Source of the DNA: Spirochaetia bacterium
GTDB lineage: Bacteria; Spirochaetota; Spirochaetia; Treponematales; Breznakiellaceae
Assembly (NCBI GenBank): GCA_025997675.1
Contig: BNUX01000016.1
Span: forward strand, 1-43,286
Direction: 5' to 3'
Length of the DNA stretch: 43,286 bases
Below are positions 43,250 through 43,286 of the stretch, piece after piece. Position 1 is the first letter of the stretch. Each line of letters opens with the position of its first letter. A program made the translations under genes and the position numbers. The notes under the pieces were generated by a model that did not search any database, was not told where the DNA came from, and saw only the letters and a list, made by a program, of their open reading frames with translations.

Positions 43250-43286
43250 CTAGTGAAGGGTCTTCACCAAGCCTTTCAGCTTTTTC
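43250..43286 (-). CDS. Possible C-terminal end of a converging gene
   Basis: On the minus strand the last 12 codons would read KKLKGLVKTLH-stop, running off the window. The lack of other coding sense here makes this possible but unproven. The same bases also form a GTGAAG/CTTCAC hairpin at 43253-43267 that could end the rho-rpmE transcript, although no T-run follows immediately. Confidence 0.25.
   Translation of the reverse strand, partial: KKLKGLVKTLH

Overview
The window is bacterial and looks like a treponeme-type spirochaete, probably a carbohydrate-fermenting gut species. The basis is the uvrA-lptD gene order, two adjacent DUF115 (Maf-like) genes beside a very acidic protein, many XylF/RbsB-type sugar-binding lipoproteins, and a Rho with a long Gly/Pro-rich N-terminus. 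Species is an inference. Most of the sequence is moderately GC-rich. The accessory stretch at about 5.3-12.1 kb and the nitroreductase gene at 33.6-34.2 kb are visibly more A+T-rich.

Layout. (1) 1-1.4 kb: the first 127 bases are a perfect inverted copy of part of the response-regulator gene at 4365-4491. A 21-bp-period tandem array follows, then a two-gene unit with a retropepsin-like aspartic protease. (2) 1.4-5.3 kb: a three-component sugar-sensing system (membrane-anchored periplasmic binding protein, YesM/LytS-type histidine kinase, YesN/AraC-type response regulator) with overlapping genes. (3) 5.3-12.1 kb, accessory: a small gene and a frameshifted partner, a WYL regulator overlapping two TPR genes, a duplicated C-C-C-H finger protein, a uracil-DNA-glycosylase-like protein, a remnant of an AAA+ ATPase, a second 21-bp array and a PIN toxin-antitoxin pair. 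(4) 12.2-20.5 kb: a lone XylF-like lipoprotein, then a complete sugar ABC transporter (binding protein, ATPase, two permeases) with a DTE-type sugar epimerase and a Gfo/Idh/MocA dehydrogenase. (5) 20.6-28.7 kb: xylF-xylG-xylH, then a RhuM gene with a truncated type III restriction (res) fragment, then xylB-xylA with its own consensus promoter. (6) 28.7-33.1 kb, minus strand: acidic protein and two DUF115 proteins. (7) 33.1-34.2 kb: a third 21-bp array and a nitroreductase. (8) 34.3 kb to the end: uvrA-lptD, then rho and rpmE.

How it fits together: the XylF/G/H importer, xylulokinase and xylose isomerase form a complete route from external D-xylose to xylulose-5-phosphate. The three-component system resembles XylFII/LytS/YesN systems that sense xylose and activate xylFGH in clostridia, so it is the natural candidate regulator. 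The neighbouring transporter-epimerase-dehydrogenase operon probably imports and modifies a second, unidentified sugar.

Most unusual signals: three unrelated-sequence intergenic arrays that share a 21-bp period and a 12-13-nt (near-)palindrome per unit; the exact 127-bp inverted duplication at the window edge; several genes whose -10 box lies 6-9 nt from the start codon (candidate leaderless mRNAs); and an R-M scar inside the xylose locus.
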